NCBI GenBank assembly: GCA_005116835.1
Contig: SWDM01000024.1
Span: 174,943 to 238,942, forward strand
Direction: 5' to 3'
DNA: 64,000 nucleotides
Origin: Nitrospira sp.
Lineage (GTDB): Bacteria; Nitrospirota; Nitrospiria; Nitrospirales; Nitrospiraceae
A program made the position numbers and the translations under genes. Below the pieces are notes generated by a model, which worked only from the letters and a program-made list of their open reading frames with translations, made no database searches and was not told the DNA's origin. Below are positions 24,378-33,128 of the stretch, piece after piece (within the stretch, counting starts at the first letter, position 1; every line of letters begins with the position of its first letter).

Positions 24378-25034
24378 CTAGTGTTGAATCGACGTCGACT
24401 GCAGTTCCTGTTCATCCATCGGTTCCACGCGCACCCCCGTCAACTTGCTGGCTGCCGCTGCATTCACGCCCCCACGACCTAAGAATTGAGAGATCGTCCC
24501 GTGTTCAACAATGACTCGAGCCCGCTGTTCTTCACGAAAGAGCTCCACGCGACGAATCGCCCTGATCGGCGCCGGAGCTAACGCCTGCTTAATGAACTCC
24601 TCTAACGGGGTGGCATGTCCGACCAACGAGGCCGTCATCTTCGTCCGCTCCTGAAAGGTCCGCACATACGGTAGACACAGCTTGATCGCGGCCCCCGCGC
24701 CATCCACGCCACTGATGGCAATTTTCACGAACGACGCGTGTTCCACCGACGCCACACGACGGACTTGAACGCCCGCGTCACGTATGACCGGCTCAAAGAC
24801 AGATTCGGCAATCCGACGGAAGTAGCAGGCGGACCGTTGAGAGAGGATGGGATATCGGTCCCCTTCCTTATAGATGGCCGCGGTGACCAGATCCCGAATG
24901 CAATACGTCCGATCCGCATACTGTTTTGGCAACACGCCCCAATCGCGTTGTTCTTCCACCCACACCAGATACGCGTTATAATTTGGTAACGACTTCAACA
25001 CCCGTCCCACAACCAAATGCCCAATCGTCCACAT
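24378..25034 (-). CDS. NusA-like S1-KH1-KH2 protein lacking the RNA-polymerase-binding N-terminal domain
   Basis: 218 residues from ATG 25034 (RBS GGAGAG). The order of NusA segments after its N-terminal domain is visible: an S1-like part (IGHLVVGRVLKS, YLVWVEEQRDWGVLP, IYKEGDRYPILSQRS), the linker YFRRIAESVFEPVI matching NusA FLRxLFExEVPEI, a KH1-like part, PLEEFIKQALAPAP matching NusA PxEFIxxALSPA, and a KH2 motif VEHGTISQFLGRGGVNAAAA-SKLTG matching NusA AIGRxGQNVRLASKLTG. NusA binds nascent RNA and helps antitermination. Loss of the N-terminal domain means it would need another contact to polymerase. It lies at the head of the transfer sub-block 19.1-25.0 kb. Confidence 0.72.
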   Translation of the reverse strand: MWTIGHLVVGRVLKSLPNYNAYLVWVEEQRDWGVLPKQYADRTYCIRDLVTAAIYKEGDRYPILSQRSACYFRRIAESVFEPVIRDAGVQVRRVASVEHASFVKIAISGVDGAGAAIKLCLPYVRTFQERTKMTASLVGHATPLEEFIKQALAPAPIRAIRRVELFREEQRARVIVEHGTISQFLGRGGVNAAAASKLTGVRVEPMDEQELQSTSIQH

Positions 25035-25150
25035 AGACAGCTCTCCGGTTGGACTTCGATCCCGCGCACAGACGCGCACACCACTCATAGAGGTATTACG
25101 GAATAGGGGGGCGAGCCTTGGGATTTACAGGAAGGCAGGACAATGACTCG

Positions 25151-25240
25151 GTGTGGGTCAAGACAGGGTTGCTGACGTTTCTCCTCACCCTCCCAGGATG
25201 CTCGCTCTTCTTGCCGTACGAACTGGCGGCCTACAAATAG
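25151..25240 (+). CDS. Possible tiny lipoprotein, 29 aa
   Basis: From GTG 25151 the frame reads VWVKTGLLTFLLTLPGCSLF and ends after YELAAYK. It has the shape of a lipoprotein signal with lipobox LPGC and a very short mature part. Ribosome-binding site is weak. It is divergent from the NusA-like gene. Could be chance. The stretch 25241-25550 shows no other gene. Confidence 0.25.
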   Translation: MWVKTGLLTFLLTLPGCSLFLPYELAAYK

Positions 25241-25550
25241 CGACAGACCCATTCCCCCACCCCCTTCTTCACGCTCACCAGAACCAACAGAATCACAAGT
25301 GGAATGGCCAGGTTAGCTGGCTCAGCCGAGTTGCGCGCGATTGCTGACGGAGAGGGGAGATAGCGCGAGGATGGTTACATTGCTGGTTACAGTTTACGAG
25401 GTCAGTTGAACGTGGCAACAAACAAGCAACGAGGTTCCAGAGAACCACGGAGCGACGGTCAAGGAGCAGCAGGCGATGCGCCGGTTGGCGAACGGGGGCA
25501 GGGGGGTCGAAGACTCCCCCACAGAGGTTCCTCATTTCTCAGGGTAGAGA

Positions 25551-25592
25551 TTGACTCACTCAAAGGTAGTACTAAGATTACGAAGTACTACC
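25551..25592 (+). promoter_or_regulatory. Promoter with overlapping inverted-repeat operator of the AbrB-type antitoxin
   Basis: TTGACT (25551-25556), a 16-base spacer and TAAGAT (25573-25578) form a sigma-70-type promoter. The -10 lies inside a perfect inverted repeat: GGTAGTACT (25565-25573), ten bases, AGTACTACC (25584-25592). The antitoxin gene starts 19 bases later. Binding by the antitoxin would block the promoter, the usual autoregulation of such loci. Confidence 0.65.
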
Positions 25593-25610
25593 AAACCGAT
25601 GGAGGTAAGA

Positions 25611-25862
25611 ATGCTGGAATCTACCATGACCCGGAAAGGGCAAGTCACGATTCCCAAGGCGATTCGCAACCGCCTGGGAGTGAAGGAAGGCGAGAAGGTC
25701 CTCTTCGTGATGCGAGGCGAGGAAGTGGTCTTGAAGGATATCAAGGGGACGATTCTTGATCTCAAAGGCTTAGTTCGGTCGTCAGCCCACCCGGAAGATT
25801 TTGAGAAGATTCGTCAGTCAGTAAAGCAGACTGTGGCAAAGAAGGTGGCCGAGCATGGCTAA
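25611..25862 (+). CDS. AbrB/VapB-type antitoxin
   Basis: 83 residues from ATG 25611 (RBS GGAGGTAAGA). The N-terminal part STMTRKGQVTIPKAIRNRLG, then VKEGEKVLFVMRGEEVVLKD, is a complete swapped-hairpin AbrB DNA-binding domain. The C-terminal part (SSAHPEDFEKIRQSVKQTVA) would embrace a PIN-domain toxin. The gene overlaps the ATG of the truncated vapC next to it. Without a working toxin it is an orphan antitoxin that may still repress its own promoter. Confidence 0.85.
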   Translation: MLESTMTRKGQVTIPKAIRNRLGVKEGEKVLFVMRGEEVVLKDIKGTILDLKGLVRSSAHPEDFEKIRQSVKQTVAKKVAEHG

Positions 25863-26010
25863 TTTCTTCGTGGATACCAATGTGTTTCTTCGTTTTCTGA
25901 CCAACGACGACCCGGCGAAAGCCAAGCGAGCCGAGACACTGCTCCTCCGAGCGGCAACGGGGGTGTCACAAAATCATGACTGCGCCCCTGTAGAAATGTG
26001 GATGATATGA
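25855..26010 (+). pseudogene. VapC toxin, truncated after about 36 residues
   Basis: The frame starts MANFFVDTNVFLRFLTNDDP and goes on AKAKRAETLLLRAATG, the first quarter of a PIN-domain RNase with its first catalytic aspartate (VDTN). After the codon for Gly (about 25965) the sequence stops matching, and the frame ends at 26010. The break falls at GGTGTCACAAAATCATGACT, which looks like foreign DNA, perhaps the end of an insertion sequence or a deletion join. The other catalytic acids are gone, so it cannot be active. Confidence 0.7.
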
Positions 26011-26093
26011 ATGGAAGATATTGTTTCACCTGATCCACTTGGGCTGTCGAAATCCAGCAGCGCTGATATTGAACAGTGGCCGGTCCATTTCCG

Positions 26094-26528
26094 TCACGCT
26101 CCGAGCGGATGAATGTGCAGCGCCTCCCGCTTCGCCGCGACGCTCAACTCCCGATCAAACGCCAAAAACATCATCGGTGAAGACACACGATCACGCAAGC
26201 TCAATGCCGAGGCTAAATGCATAGCATCGTATCCGCGTAACGCACGGGCTGCCGCCAGCTCTCCAGCGGCCTTCACAAGATGATCGGTCACCTCGACTGC
26301 GATGTAACAGGTCCAATCTTCAACAAAGGCATCCACGATGTGACGGTATGCTTGGGGTGACAGACGAGCTTCTCGGCGAGCACGCGCAAACGCCGCTCGC
26401 ACCTCGGCATAGGCAAGCAGTGACGTTGCCACAGCCTCCGCTTCATCCACGGCAGCCGTAAGTTCTTGCGACAACGGCTCTTGCACGTAAAGCTTCACCA
26501 ACGCGCTCGTATCTAAATACAGCATCAT
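26094..26528 (-). CDS. VapC-like PIN-domain toxin
   Basis: 144 residues. PIN acids are in place: D6 (LYLDTSALVKLY), a Glu in LAYAEVRAAFARARRE (about residue 42), D100 in RGYDAMHLASAL and D125 near LAFDREL. These coordinate Mg2+ for RNA cleavage. It overlaps the antitoxin gene by ATGA at 26525-26528. Intact. Confidence 0.88.
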   Translation of the reverse strand: MMLYLDTSALVKLYVQEPLSQELTAAVDEAEAVATSLLAYAEVRAAFARARREARLSPQAYRHIVDAFVEDWTCYIAVEVTDHLVKAAGELAAARALRGYDAMHLASALSLRDRVSSPMMFLAFDRELSVAAKREALHIHPLGA

Positions 26529-26794
26529 CGACGATCTTCTATCACCATGTCAGCCAGCGTTCGTCCACGGATCACCGGCCGCCGGCTTGCTCCACGAGGC
26601 TTACCTCCGCTCCACCGCACAGCTCCCTCACGAAGCATTGGCTCAAGCGCCCGCTTGAGGCTCGAGATATTTACCGGAACGATTCGCGCCACGGACTGAC
26701 CTCGCTCCGTCACAACGATTTCCTCGCCGCCCTGGACTCGCTTTAGGTATCGGCTTAATCGATTCTTGAGTTCGCGGACACCGACGTGTGGCAT
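26525..26794 (-). CDS. Phd/VapB-type antitoxin
   Basis: 89 residues from ATG 26794 (RBS GAAGGAGGG; a TATAAT-like box lies upstream on the minus strand). MPHVGVRELKNRLSRYLKRV followed by EEIVVTERGQSVARIVPV is the Phd/YefM DNA-binding domain. The C-terminal part (PRGASRRPVIRGRTLADMVI) fits the toxin-binding segment of VapB partners, which often ends in a GRTLADMVIEDR motif as seen here. Confidence 0.88.
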   Translation of the reverse strand: MPHVGVRELKNRLSRYLKRVQGGEEIVVTERGQSVARIVPVNISSLKRALEPMLREGAVRWSGGKPRGASRRPVIRGRTLADMVIEDRR

Positions 26795-26939
26795 CGCACC
26801 CTCCTTCTCAAAAGAATGAGGCTACATTATAGACTCGTTGTGGCCACACGTCAAATAGGGTGTAGATAGCACATCATCTATCCGCTTTTTGTAGCACGTG
26901 ATCTGTCCGGTTTAGGGTGCGCCCTCAAGAAGGGCCACT

Positions 26940-26984
26940 ATGACACGGGCGAGAGTCCTACAGGAGGTGAGACAGATGCGGTGA
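26940..26984 (+). pseudogene. Transposase N-terminal scrap
   Basis: A 14-codon frame reads MTRARVLQEVRQMR and then stops. This resembles the start of ISNCY-type transposases (MxRxRVLQEVRQMRFEEAYG). The bases before it, TGTAGCACGTGATCTGTCCG, look like an insertion-sequence end. Together with the break in the vapC remnant it marks past insertions in 25.9-27.0 kb. Too short to be certain. Confidence 0.3.
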
Positions 26985-27017
26985 TGCTAGAGATGGGACG
27001 CATGGGGACCGGTAAGG

Positions 27018-27206
27018 TTACCGATGATCGTGACGATCAGAATCCAAAAATGCAACAAAATCAAGATCGACATCTCGATCTGTAGACCTGCGGGATGATC
27101 TAAATATGAAGTGGTCGAGAAAAAGCTTTATATTCAACCAAATAATCCAAGCAAATATACACGCGAGACACAAAGTGACAAAGTATATTGCTGGAATAAT
27201 CCACAC
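27018..27206 (-). CDS. Possible small membrane protein, 62 aa
   Basis: The frame follows the TraG stop by 52 bases on the same strand. Residues 2-34 are a long hydrophobic run (IIPAIYFVTLCLACIFAWII); the rest is charged (SSRRSTDRDVDLDF). No good ribosome-binding site. The region is A+T-rich compared with neighbours. It could be an entry-exclusion-type or chance ORF. Confidence 0.3.
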   Translation of the reverse strand: MWIIPAIYFVTLCLACIFAWIIWLNIKLFLDHFIFRSSRRSTDRDVDLDFVAFLDSDRHDHR

Positions 27207-27258
27207 CTGGGTAGGATACTACATTCTTCTAAAGATTCATGCCTCTTGTCGCTTGAAC

Positions 27259-30200
27259 CTACTTTTTATGTTTCTCATCATTAGCAAGTTTAAATAGCTG
27301 GCCAAATCTAAGACGATACAATAACGCCTTCTCAACAGCACTCTCTGCTTTATCAGCTATTTCAAGACCCATGAGAAGTCGACCTTGATGCTCCTTATTA
27401 TCTGGGTCAAAGCCTGCCGATTTCATTGAATCCGCCAGGGAGCCTGCCCATTCTCCATACTTATCAGCCATCGCGTGCGAGTCGAGATTCTTCGATGCCC
27501 TAGCTGCCTCAAGAAACCAATGACCATAACTCGACTTCATTTGATCATCAGCATGTATCTGAACCTGATCTTGATAGAAATTGCTACTCTGGCCACCCTC
27601 GATCTGAACTCTTGCTTCTGCGCCAGAAGCAGGAACCTGAGTAACATTGCGAACAACTGGCTCCCCTTGTAAACCTTGTCCAATACCACGCTGTCTAACC
27701 TGCGTCGACTCATCGCCAGAAGAAGACACAAACACAGGAACCTGTTCAGCACTCATAAGGACATGCCCTGCCGCATCACCAGATGGGGCTGGAACTAGAG
27801 AATGACCATCACGCCCGACTAGACTCCCTTTATCCATGAGGACAACATTTCCTGATAGCTGAGATGCACCCCTACTTGAATGTTCAGTCAATTCATCGTT
27901 CTTACCAGAGTACTCAATCCCTTTATCGGGTGAAAACTTCACAACCCCCGTCTCTTTCTGAGAAAATGTCCTCGGTTCAACAACCGGACGGCCACCTGAA
28001 TCCGTACCAACCTGAACCAACCCTGTTCTGCTGGGCCAAGAACGAGTATATTTTGCTCCGGCAGATGAATGCATATCTCCATCGATAACCATCTTACTGC
28101 CATCGCCAGCGACTTTGGTGAGGGTGCTCCCAGCCTCGCCGGTCGATGCATACACATCTTGACCATCGAAGCGCATCGTCCGCTGACTCTTCTCCCCGGT
28201 TTGAAAATCAATGACTTCCCCGGAATATGACCATGGAGTGCCAGAATCATGGGGATTCCCGAAATGCTTGACCTCTCCCTTGTTGAGCTCCAGGTAATTA
28301 TTGCCCGATACAGGAACAACCATTTGCTCGCCTGACGATTCTCCGCCCAATTTACGCGAGAATGTCATGTTACTGGCCTTCATCGTATACTGACCACTCT
28401 GGGGATCCTTCGTCACGGTTCCACTGGCCTGTATGCGATCCTTTCCGGTTTCCATCGCCGCTGATGCAGTAAAACCATTTTGGGGCTGACCGTGACTATC
28501 GAACGCCAGATTCTGGCCGCTCACGACAGCTTTAGGCAGCAAATATTCATGGCCCTCTTGATCCTTAACTAGCAACGGAATTGTCCCCTCCACACTTCCG
28601 ACACTCCCTCCAGGCCCAGCCGCTGGTGTAAAAAGTAATCCATCTTGTGTTTTCTTGCCTTGAACAACATTGGACTCCGTACCCGACACTGCGTGAGCAA
28701 CCCCAGGACGACTCAACACGTCTTGTAATTCTCCACCGCCTCCAGGTCTGGCAATGGACAACTTTTCTTCGCCTTCACGATCAATCCGTTGGGCAGTCCC
28801 GGCCACATGAACGAATCCACCAGAGACACCTGGCTGCTGAATGTATGTATCTTCCATCTGGAACATGCCAGATGTCGTCTTTCCACCAGGATGACTCACG
28901 GAGCTGGACCCTGTCCGTTTCAGACTTAACTCACTCGTCCCGTCAGACTGTGTCTTGAGTTCACCCTTAAGCCCAGCACTCTGAAAGGAGTCCAAACGGG
29001 ACACTTGCTCCCCTGAGGATTGATTTTGCACCTGCTCCACTTGATGCTCCATGCCGGATCCATCGCGATACACTCCACGCGAAAAAATCTCATCCCCTCG
29101 CACTTCTTGCTGCATAAACATCGAGCGACCAGATTCCGGATCGAAGACCTTCCCACGAAACACGCCCGACGTCAGCTTGCCATCTCGATCTTTACTGTAG
29201 CTCCCATACGGATTCTGCACGGTCATGGCCCCATTGGCCGCCAATGAGGTAACACTCCCATCTTGACCCCGCATCGTCATGGTCCCCGCCTGATCCACCA
29301 TCGAAATCCCAGACGAGCCAGAGACCAGCGCCATCGTCATGTGCGAACCTGACGCATGGCCTATGACACCGTCCGCAAAGGTACCATTCGAGAGCTGTGT
29401 CTTCTGTTCCCAACGAGGACCCTGTCCTTCCAACATGGTCTGCCCGCGTCCTGCAGCAAACTCTCCAGCTACATGCGAGCTGGTGTCCTGAGCCGAGCGA
29501 CCCGCACCGCTCAAGGCACTACCGATCGATGATCCGCCCCACACTAACGCCCATCCCACCGTTGGCACCATCCAAATATAGTCGCCTGAGACAGAATTCA
29601 TCATACTGACAAATTCGAGATACGAATCATAACTACTCAGATTCACCGAACCAAATCCGCCGGCCGCAGTAATGGACGTGAGTCGCGCGCGGGCTTCTTG
29701 ATAGAATACCAAGTTCAGAATGGCATACAGTGGTCCCCATGTTTGCAACCACAAAAACATCTTGATGTACAACCCGAGGACTGCACCCATCGCCGGCGAC
29801 ATGGCCAGCACTAACACCACTGGCGTGGACAAATAGACAATGCCTTCAATGATCGTCCGCAACATGGGCACCATCTTTTGCACGAGATTGCTGGTACTAA
29901 AGGCTTGCTGCTTCAAATTAATCGTCAGAGTCTTTTGCAATTCCGCGACTGAGGCAGTCGTATCTTTATACTTCGACTTCTCCTGAATCATCGCCTGACG
30001 CCAGGCTTTAATAATCATGGCATTATTGATCAATTGGCGGCCGGTTTGGCCAGCAGGAATAAGATTCCCCAACAGGGCATCAGCAATACCTACTTCATCG
30101 AGAATACTCAGAGGCATCACTTGGAGCTCCGTTTGCAAATACCGATTGCTCTTATCATAGCCAGCAGATCCTATCGCAAAGCGAGGAACCAACTCGCCTG

Positions 30201-30843
30201 TGTAGTACGTGGCACACGGGATCCCCGTCATTCCAACGGCACGCGCTAGATTTGCCGTCGCAATATCCGTGAGCAAATCACCAGACGTACGCAACACAGT
30301 AATCGTCGGACTCCCGGCCAACGGAGGAGTAAGTTCCATATCCGCAAAGACGCAATCCATCAAATAACTTCCGATCCGTTCTTCAAGATCCCCATCGCGA
30401 ATTTCAGCCCCCACGATCTTTTGAAGATCGAACATCGGGCGGTTCAAGGTGGATCGTCCCGTGCTGTAATTGGCTGGAATGGCAAAAGCCGTTTCCACCA
30501 ACTGCGTAAATCGCCAGCCCGCATACCCAGACGCATACGCCGGTAACGCCACAGCCAATGGGACACCCGCCACCACCTGATCGGCCACATCACTATTCAC
30601 TTCATCGACCACCAAGACATCGACAGGGATCTGTGTACTAATATAAAACACAACCACCGCGCCAAAAAACAACGGGAAATACTGGCGCCGGTCGATCATG
30701 AAATTGCCGATGGCCAACGCAGACAACAACAGGATGGCAAAGAGCAATAATCCCGTGTACGGGCCGGTCATCATCAAGAGACGAATGCCGGCTAGCACGG
30801 ACGCAATCACATCGCCATTCCCAAAGGTATGAATTTCCCACAT
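27259..30843 (-). CDS. traG: TraG-like inner-membrane and mating-pair stabilisation protein
   Basis: 1194 residues, longer than F TraG (938). The N-terminal 460 residues hold the TraG_N module: MWEIHTFGNGDVIASVLAGI, hydrophobic segments near 30-70, a periplasmic part, and later helices near 340-375 and 430-450. This part works in pilus assembly. The C-terminal 700 residues are hydrophilic, Gly/Ser/Gln-rich with many short polar strands (for example SYSKDRDGKLTSGVF), quite unlike the helical C-terminus of F TraG; in F this part acts in mating-pair stabilisation and entry exclusion. The last 350 bases are richer in A+T. It is the last core tra gene. Confidence 0.85.
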   Translation of the reverse strand: MWEIHTFGNGDVIASVLAGIRLLMMTGPYTGLLLFAILLLSALAIGNFMIDRRQYFPLFFGAVVVFYISTQIPVDVLVVDEVNSDVADQVVAGVPLAVALPAYASGYAGWRFTQLVETAFAIPANYSTGRSTLNRPMFDLQKIVGAEIRDGDLEERIGSYLMDCVFADMELTPPLAGSPTITVLRTSGDLLTDIATANLARAVGMTGIPCATYYTGELVPRFAIGSAGYDKSNRYLQTELQVMPLSILDEVGIADALLGNLIPAGQTGRQLINNAMIIKAWRQAMIQEKSKYKDTTASVAELQKTLTINLKQQAFSTSNLVQKMVPMLRTIIEGIVYLSTPVVLVLAMSPAMGAVLGLYIKMFLWLQTWGPLYAILNLVFYQEARARLTSITAAGGFGSVNLSSYDSYLEFVSMMNSVSGDYIWMVPTVGWALVWGGSSIGSALSGAGRSAQDTSSHVAGEFAAGRGQTMLEGQGPRWEQKTQLSNGTFADGVIGHASGSHMTMALVSGSSGISMVDQAGTMTMRGQDGSVTSLAANGAMTVQNPYGSYSKDRDGKLTSGVFRGKVFDPESGRSMFMQQEVRGDEIFSRGVYRDGSGMEHQVEQVQNQSSGEQVSRLDSFQSAGLKGELKTQSDGTSELSLKRTGSSSVSHPGGKTTSGMFQMEDTYIQQPGVSGGFVHVAGTAQRIDREGEEKLSIARPGGGGELQDVLSRPGVAHAVSGTESNVVQGKKTQDGLLFTPAAGPGGSVGSVEGTIPLLVKDQEGHEYLLPKAVVSGQNLAFDSHGQPQNGFTASAAMETGKDRIQASGTVTKDPQSGQYTMKASNMTFSRKLGGESSGEQMVVPVSGNNYLELNKGEVKHFGNPHDSGTPWSYSGEVIDFQTGEKSQRTMRFDGQDVYASTGEAGSTLTKVAGDGSKMVIDGDMHSSAGAKYTRSWPSRTGLVQVGTDSGGRPVVEPRTFSQKETGVVKFSPDKGIEYSGKNDELTEHSSRGASQLSGNVVLMDKGSLVGRDGHSLVPAPSGDAAGHVLMSAEQVPVFVSSSGDESTQVRQRGIGQGLQGEPVVRNVTQVPASGAEARVQIEGGQSSNFYQDQVQIHADDQMKSSYGHWFLEAARASKNLDSHAMADKYGEWAGSLADSMKSAGFDPDNKEHQGRLLMGLEIADKAESAVEKALLYRLRFGQLFKLANDEKHKK

Positions 30844-30864
30844 GTACGCGTGGCTTTCTTCCGA

Positions 30865-32214
30865 CTATCGGCTCGGCTTCGGTTGAGGTCGCTCAAAGAA
30901 ATAGGCCAACATTTGACGTGACTTCTCAGTGCCGGCATTACGCGTGGTCACTTCGGCCACCACTGTACGATAGGTCTCATCCAACCGCGCCAAATACTGC
31001 TCCGCATCGCCGATGAAATCAGGATTCAGTTTCTTGAAATGCAACACATGCTTCACCACTTCTCGTCGCAGATACGAGATGTAATAAAACGTTAAATCCG
31101 TGGCAATAATCTGACTCCCGAAGCGAACAATGATATCCCGATCGGCCGCAGTCTTGCCGTGATCTAAAAGAAGTTTCCAGACCGGAAGCGAAGACGCATT
31201 GATAAAATTCTGCTGTGCAGCCGTCGGGGGGTTCCCTGTTGCCATAGCCGTGGCAATGTCCTGAAGGCTGGTTTCGGTCCGCTCCTCGAACCCACTCAGA
31301 TCACCAGCAGAGGGGCCTTCCGAGACGTCCAAACAATCCACCTCATTATCGAGACAGGTAAGAATCGTTGGGGTCTCTAGGGCACGGGTTTGCATAATGT
31401 CTTTAAATTCCAATGTGGGCGGGTGATAGTGGGGAATCGCATTGTTATCAACCACAATGGTCCCAAAGAGAGACATGATTAACTTTCTAACTGGAATATC
31501 AACCGGAGGGACCGCTTGCCCTAACGCCTTCCACACTAAGTTGGCATGGATAGGGGTTCCCAAAGCCTCCATATCTGTTTTAACGGTGGAGAGGAGCGTG
31601 CCGGCGCGTGTATCGCCTTGATCGATCGGATCTCGAATGCTGCCCGCATTAATCAACGAGGTTTCATACGCATTACCCGCGCTGGTCGCCACAGACTTCA
31701 ACGCTTCTCCCGCTTTCAAGGCCGCCTGCACTGAGGCCGCCGCATTGCACGGATTAATCCGACCGAGGGTGTTCATCGCTCGAGCCGCGGCTTCCAACTT
31801 ATTCAGGACATCGGCACAATCCGGACAAATAAACTTCATCGCCAATTGAAAGGCATAACCAAGCACCGCGCCTGTCCCTAACTGCGTGAGCAGCGTCACG
31901 TACCGACTCAGACTCCCGTAGCTAAATCCTCCCAAATAGGCATCAATCCCTCCACACCCCACAGACAGACGAGGGGGACTGATCGAAAACAGGGACATCT
32001 GCTGATTCTGAAACCGCATCTCCAAGCTGCCCCCGGTATACGCATTGCGTGTCTGCCCTTGATAGGCCCCAGGGGGAGAGGTCGCCGACAGCAGTCCGAA
32101 ACTGTTAAACATCTGACCCAACTGCGCATCCATGGCATGCGCAGATTCGACCACGGGACCAAAGGCCAAGACGGCCACGAGAAACCAAATGCACACGTGA
32201 AAGAATCGGTTCAT
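30865..32214 (-). CDS. traH: TraH-like pilus assembly protein
   Basis: 449 residues with a signal peptide (FFHVCIWFLVAVLAFGPVVE). Family landmarks: SPPRLSVGCGGIDAYLGGFS and YGSLSRYVTLLTQLG near residues 80-120, CPDCADVLNKLEAAAR, and MNTLGRINPCNAA. TraH is a periplasmic/outer-membrane-associated factor needed for pilus outgrowth in F-type systems. Length is close to F TraH (458). It precedes traG with a 21-base gap. Confidence 0.9.
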   Translation of the reverse strand: MNRFFHVCIWFLVAVLAFGPVVESAHAMDAQLGQMFNSFGLLSATSPPGAYQGQTRNAYTGGSLEMRFQNQQMSLFSISPPRLSVGCGGIDAYLGGFSYGSLSRYVTLLTQLGTGAVLGYAFQLAMKFICPDCADVLNKLEAAARAMNTLGRINPCNAAASVQAALKAGEALKSVATSAGNAYETSLINAGSIRDPIDQGDTRAGTLLSTVKTDMEALGTPIHANLVWKALGQAVPPVDIPVRKLIMSLFGTIVVDNNAIPHYHPPTLEFKDIMQTRALETPTILTCLDNEVDCLDVSEGPSAGDLSGFEERTETSLQDIATAMATGNPPTAAQQNFINASSLPVWKLLLDHGKTAADRDIIVRFGSQIIATDLTFYYISYLRREVVKHVLHFKKLNPDFIGDAEQYLARLDETYRTVVAEVTTRNAGTEKSRQMLAYFFERPQPKPSR

Positions 32215-32237
32215 ATCGCCTCACAACACAAAAGACG

Positions 32238-33128
32238 CTACCCTTGCTGCGGCTTCAACATATCGCGGCGTTTCAAAATCACCAGCACACGCTCACGTAA
32301 ATCACTCAGTGTCATAATCCCAGCCCCAATCGGCGTAAGAAATTTCTCCTCAGGAATCGCCAAATAGACCATCGGCGTCATATGCACGCCCAGACGTTCC
32401 ACCATCCCATTGTCGACATGCGGCCGTGGATATTCGGGTAAGCCTGTCCCGTCGATCGAGACGGGAAACACAGACATGCCATACTGATCTTGAAAGAGTT
32501 TCATGATTTTCGATTGATCAAGACAGTACGGACAGGTCGACGTAAAAAAGAAAAAGAGCCCCGCATATTGCGAAGCCTGCATGAGCGTATGGTCCTCATC
32601 TTGCTGCTTGATGTGGGCTTCGAGGCGATGTCCAAATTCCGATGAAGGATGCTTCGACTCATAATTCAACTCGGGGTTCACATACATCGCTAATTGATAC
32701 GAATCGGTAAACTGTGACGCACGATCGTACGCCGCCTGCTGCACCACAATGTAGGTCTTCACCGTCTCCACCGTGGGCGTATCCATGGCTGCTTCTTTCT
32801 TGGCCGTCACGAGCTCACGGAGAAACACTGACGGCAATTTACTCAGATCCACCCCATTGATCGGAAGACTTTTGAGTGTGTCCTTATATTTCTCCGGCTC
32901 AGACCAAATCTTTTCGGGAAGCTGCTTGAAGGACTCTGGCAGAGGACGCGAGTCCTCCTCATCCTCCTCTTCCTCAGCCGGCGCCGGCGGCTCCTGGTAA
33001 AAGAACCATCCATCCCGGCTGCGCTTCAGATAATCCTGTGAACCTGGAGCCACATCACGGGGCGCAGCCTGCGCCACCGACAGGGCACACCCCAGCGAGA
33101 CGCACAACACACACACGATGCGCCTCAT
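32238..33128 (-). CDS. traF: TraF-like thioredoxin-fold periplasmic protein
   Basis: 296 residues from ATG 33128, coupled by ATGA to the traU stop. Signal peptide VCVLCVSLGCALSVAQA. The thioredoxin-like domain near 195-280 has YAGLFFFFTSTCPYCLDQSK, so the CxxC (CPYC) active site is present, unlike F TraF where it is lost. The rest is helical with an acidic EEEEDEEDS run at about residue 50. It probably helps disulfide formation in TraN, TraU and TraH. Confidence 0.88.
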   Translation of the reverse strand: MRRIVCVLCVSLGCALSVAQAAPRDVAPGSQDYLKRSRDGWFFYQEPPAPAEEEEDEEDSRPLPESFKQLPEKIWSEPEKYKDTLKSLPINGVDLSKLPSVFLRELVTAKKEAAMDTPTVETVKTYIVVQQAAYDRASQFTDSYQLAMYVNPELNYESKHPSSEFGHRLEAHIKQQDEDHTLMQASQYAGLFFFFTSTCPYCLDQSKIMKLFQDQYGMSVFPVSIDGTGLPEYPRPHVDNGMVERLGVHMTPMVYLAIPEEKFLTPIGAGIMTLSDLRERVLVILKRRDMLKPQQG

